Positions 4,769-5,950 of a stretch of 5,950 bases of DNA are shown here, in pieces (within the stretch, counting starts at the first letter, position 1; every line of letters begins with the position of its first letter). The notes beneath the pieces were generated by a model. The model was not told where the DNA came from and searched no databases. It worked only from the letters and a program-made list of their open reading frames with translations. The position numbers and the translations under genes are program-made. This DNA comes from Bdellovibrio sp. (GTDB taxonomy: Bacteria > Bdellovibrionota > Bdellovibrionia > Bdellovibrionales > Bdellovibrionaceae), in assembly GCA_019104905.1 (NCBI GenBank), contig JAHRXB010000045.1, positions 1-5,950 of the forward strand, given 5' to 3'.

Positions 4769-5950
4769 TTACTCCCTCGCTTTCAGGGCCTCTGAAAAGT
4801 TTAACTGTCGGACCTTGCGATAGAGAAACCAACCGCTAACCAAAAAAGTCAAAGTGATCACACCTGTCGCCAACGCATAGGTTTTGGTTTCAACGATCAA
4901 AGGAAAACTAAAAGTGTCCGTATGAATCCATTTAACGCTTAAATAAGAAAGACCGTAACCCAAGATCAGACCCGGGATCAGCGCGAGGAGGACTTGAATT
5001 CCCAACTCCAAAAAAAGAAGTCGAAAAACTTCCCCCACACGAAAACCCATGATCTCCATACTTGCCATTTCCCAAGACTTTTCAGAGAGGTTAATACGGG
5101 CCAAGTTCACCAACACGGCCGCCGAAATCGTAATCGCAAAGGCAATAAGAATTAAAGTAAAGGTTAGAATCATCCCCGCCAAGGTCACCGTAAAACTCTC
5201 GATCAAAAGTTTTTTTACTGAAACCGCCGCGACTTCCGGCATTTCCTTGAGTTTAATATAAACCCGCTGTGCCTCCTGAGGATACACCGTCAAAAAAACG
5301 GAATCGATACTCGCGGCCTCTGAAAGCCATCTATGCAAATCCTCTTTATCGACGTAGACCGTAGATCCCAAGACATCATCGACAAAACCTCCGATCGCGG
5401 CCTTGAAAGTGGGAAGACGCCCATCGATCACTTCAAAGGAGACCTCGTCCCCCACCTTCATATTGTATTTTTTTTGAAAATACTGACTCAACAAAACCCG
5501 CCCACTCAAAGCTTGCAAGGTTTGTCCTCTGCGGTCCAAGATTCGCCGCAAGGAAGACTCCGGGCTCACTGAAATCAGCGCCGTTTCTTTTGATATATTG
5601 CGAAAATGCAAACGGACTGGAACACTGCGCGTTCCTTCAATCATCGCAATGCCCGGAATCCTTTTTAGCTCCGATATCACATCAAGCCTTCGTGGGTGAA
5701 CAAATCGCACTTCGATATCGTCACGGCTCATCTCATGAAATTGCCGTTGAATCATATAATTGACGATATCCATCCAAAAGCTCCCGTTGATTAAAACTCC
5801 CGTCGCCGCCGCCACACCCATAATTCCAAAGAAAGTTCGCAAAGGACGAAAAAGCAGACTGCGCATAATCATCTTGGTTTGCACAGACTGAAGTTTGATC
5901 AGTCTCCACTTCTCAAAAAAACTTTTGTGAAACTTCGGCGGGGACAGGGG
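4769..5950 (-). CDS. FtsX/MacB-type ABC transporter permease, C-terminal part (5' end outside the window)
   Basis: This is an inner-membrane permease subunit of the MacB/LolC/FtsX class, which moves substrates by coupling ATP hydrolysis to periplasmic conformational change. A GTG at 5882-5884 could start a 371-residue protein, but the frame stays open through 22 more codons to the window edge (ending PLSPPKF...KLQS). Those residues read like the link before a second permease unit. The true gene is therefore probably a double-FtsX protein that begins outside. Numbering from that GTG, there is a membrane segment at about 17-38 after the typical RSLLFRPLRTFFGIMG entry. A periplasmic MacB-like domain spans about 45-230, and three further membrane segments lie at about 234-258, 287-315 and 335-355. 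The cytoplasmic loop EMASMEIMGFRVGEVFRLL (272-290) and the final SEALKARE are family hallmarks. It is co-transcribed with the adaptor downstream. The ATPase is not in the window. Confidence 0.9.
   Translation of the reverse strand, partial: PLSPPKFHKSFFEKWRLIKLQSVQTKMIMRSLLFRPLRTFFGIMGVAAATGVLINGSFWMDIVNYMIQRQFHEMSRDDIEVRFVHPRRLDVISELKRIPGIAMIEGTRSVPVRLHFRNISKETALISVSPESSLRRILDRRGQTLQALSGRVLLSQYFQKKYNMKVGDEVSFEVIDGRLPTFKAAIGGFVDDVLGSTVYVDKEDLHRWLSEAASIDSVFLTVYPQEAQRVYIKLKEMPEVAAVSVKKLLIESFTVTLAGMILTFTLILIAFAITISAAVLVNLARINLSEKSWEMASMEIMGFRVGEVFRLLFLELGIQVLLALIPGLILGYGLSYLSVKWIHTDTFSFPLIVETKTYALATGVITLTFLVSGWFLYRKVRQLNFSEALKARE

Noticed and set aside
4187..4839. Plus-strand ORFs inside the adaptor and permease genes
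   Set aside because: They are arginine/serine/proline-rich antisense frames with no ribosome binding sites and lie opposite well-supported transport genes.

Overview
The window looks like part of a chromosome from a free-living or predatory Gram-negative bacterium of moderate GC. The gene set, the small orphan proteins and the GGAGG-type ribosome binding sites suggest the Bdellovibrio lineage. That is inference from style and content, because no rRNA or lineage marker is present. No transposase, integrase, phage gene, tRNA or CRISPR array is visible.

Layout, left to right. Positions 1-170 contain no gene but are packed with perfect hairpins, possibly part of a structured RNA cut by the left edge. 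A Dps ferritin-like protein follows (171-662, minus). Next come a strong intrinsic terminator (778-809), an unrecognised acidic/basic protein (843-1388, minus, probably TTG start) and a small exported proline-rich protein (1581-2045, minus). A short-form AMP nucleosidase (2135-2908, minus) is divergent from a pirin-family cupin protein (2988-3878, plus). The right end is a membrane-transport operon on the minus strand: the C-terminal part of an FtsX/MacB-type ABC permease (from the right edge down to 4769), then a one-base gap and a periplasmic adaptor of the HlyD/MacA class (3847-4767). The 3' ends of the adaptor and the pirin gene overlap by 32 bases.

The genes do not form one pathway. Dps protects DNA and stores iron, pirin and AMP nucleosidase are housekeeping or stress-adjustment enzymes, and the permease-adaptor pair is an efflux or lipoprotein-handling machine whose ATPase would lie outside the window. 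No clearly new system is established. The least explained element is the hairpin cluster at 1-170, which also contains two copies of a hexamer able to compete for the same partner. Other points of interest are an adaptor that lacks the usual coiled-coil hairpin, palindromic elements at two predicted promoters, and a hairpin abutting a ribosome binding site. No gene-free stretch exceeds 300 bases.
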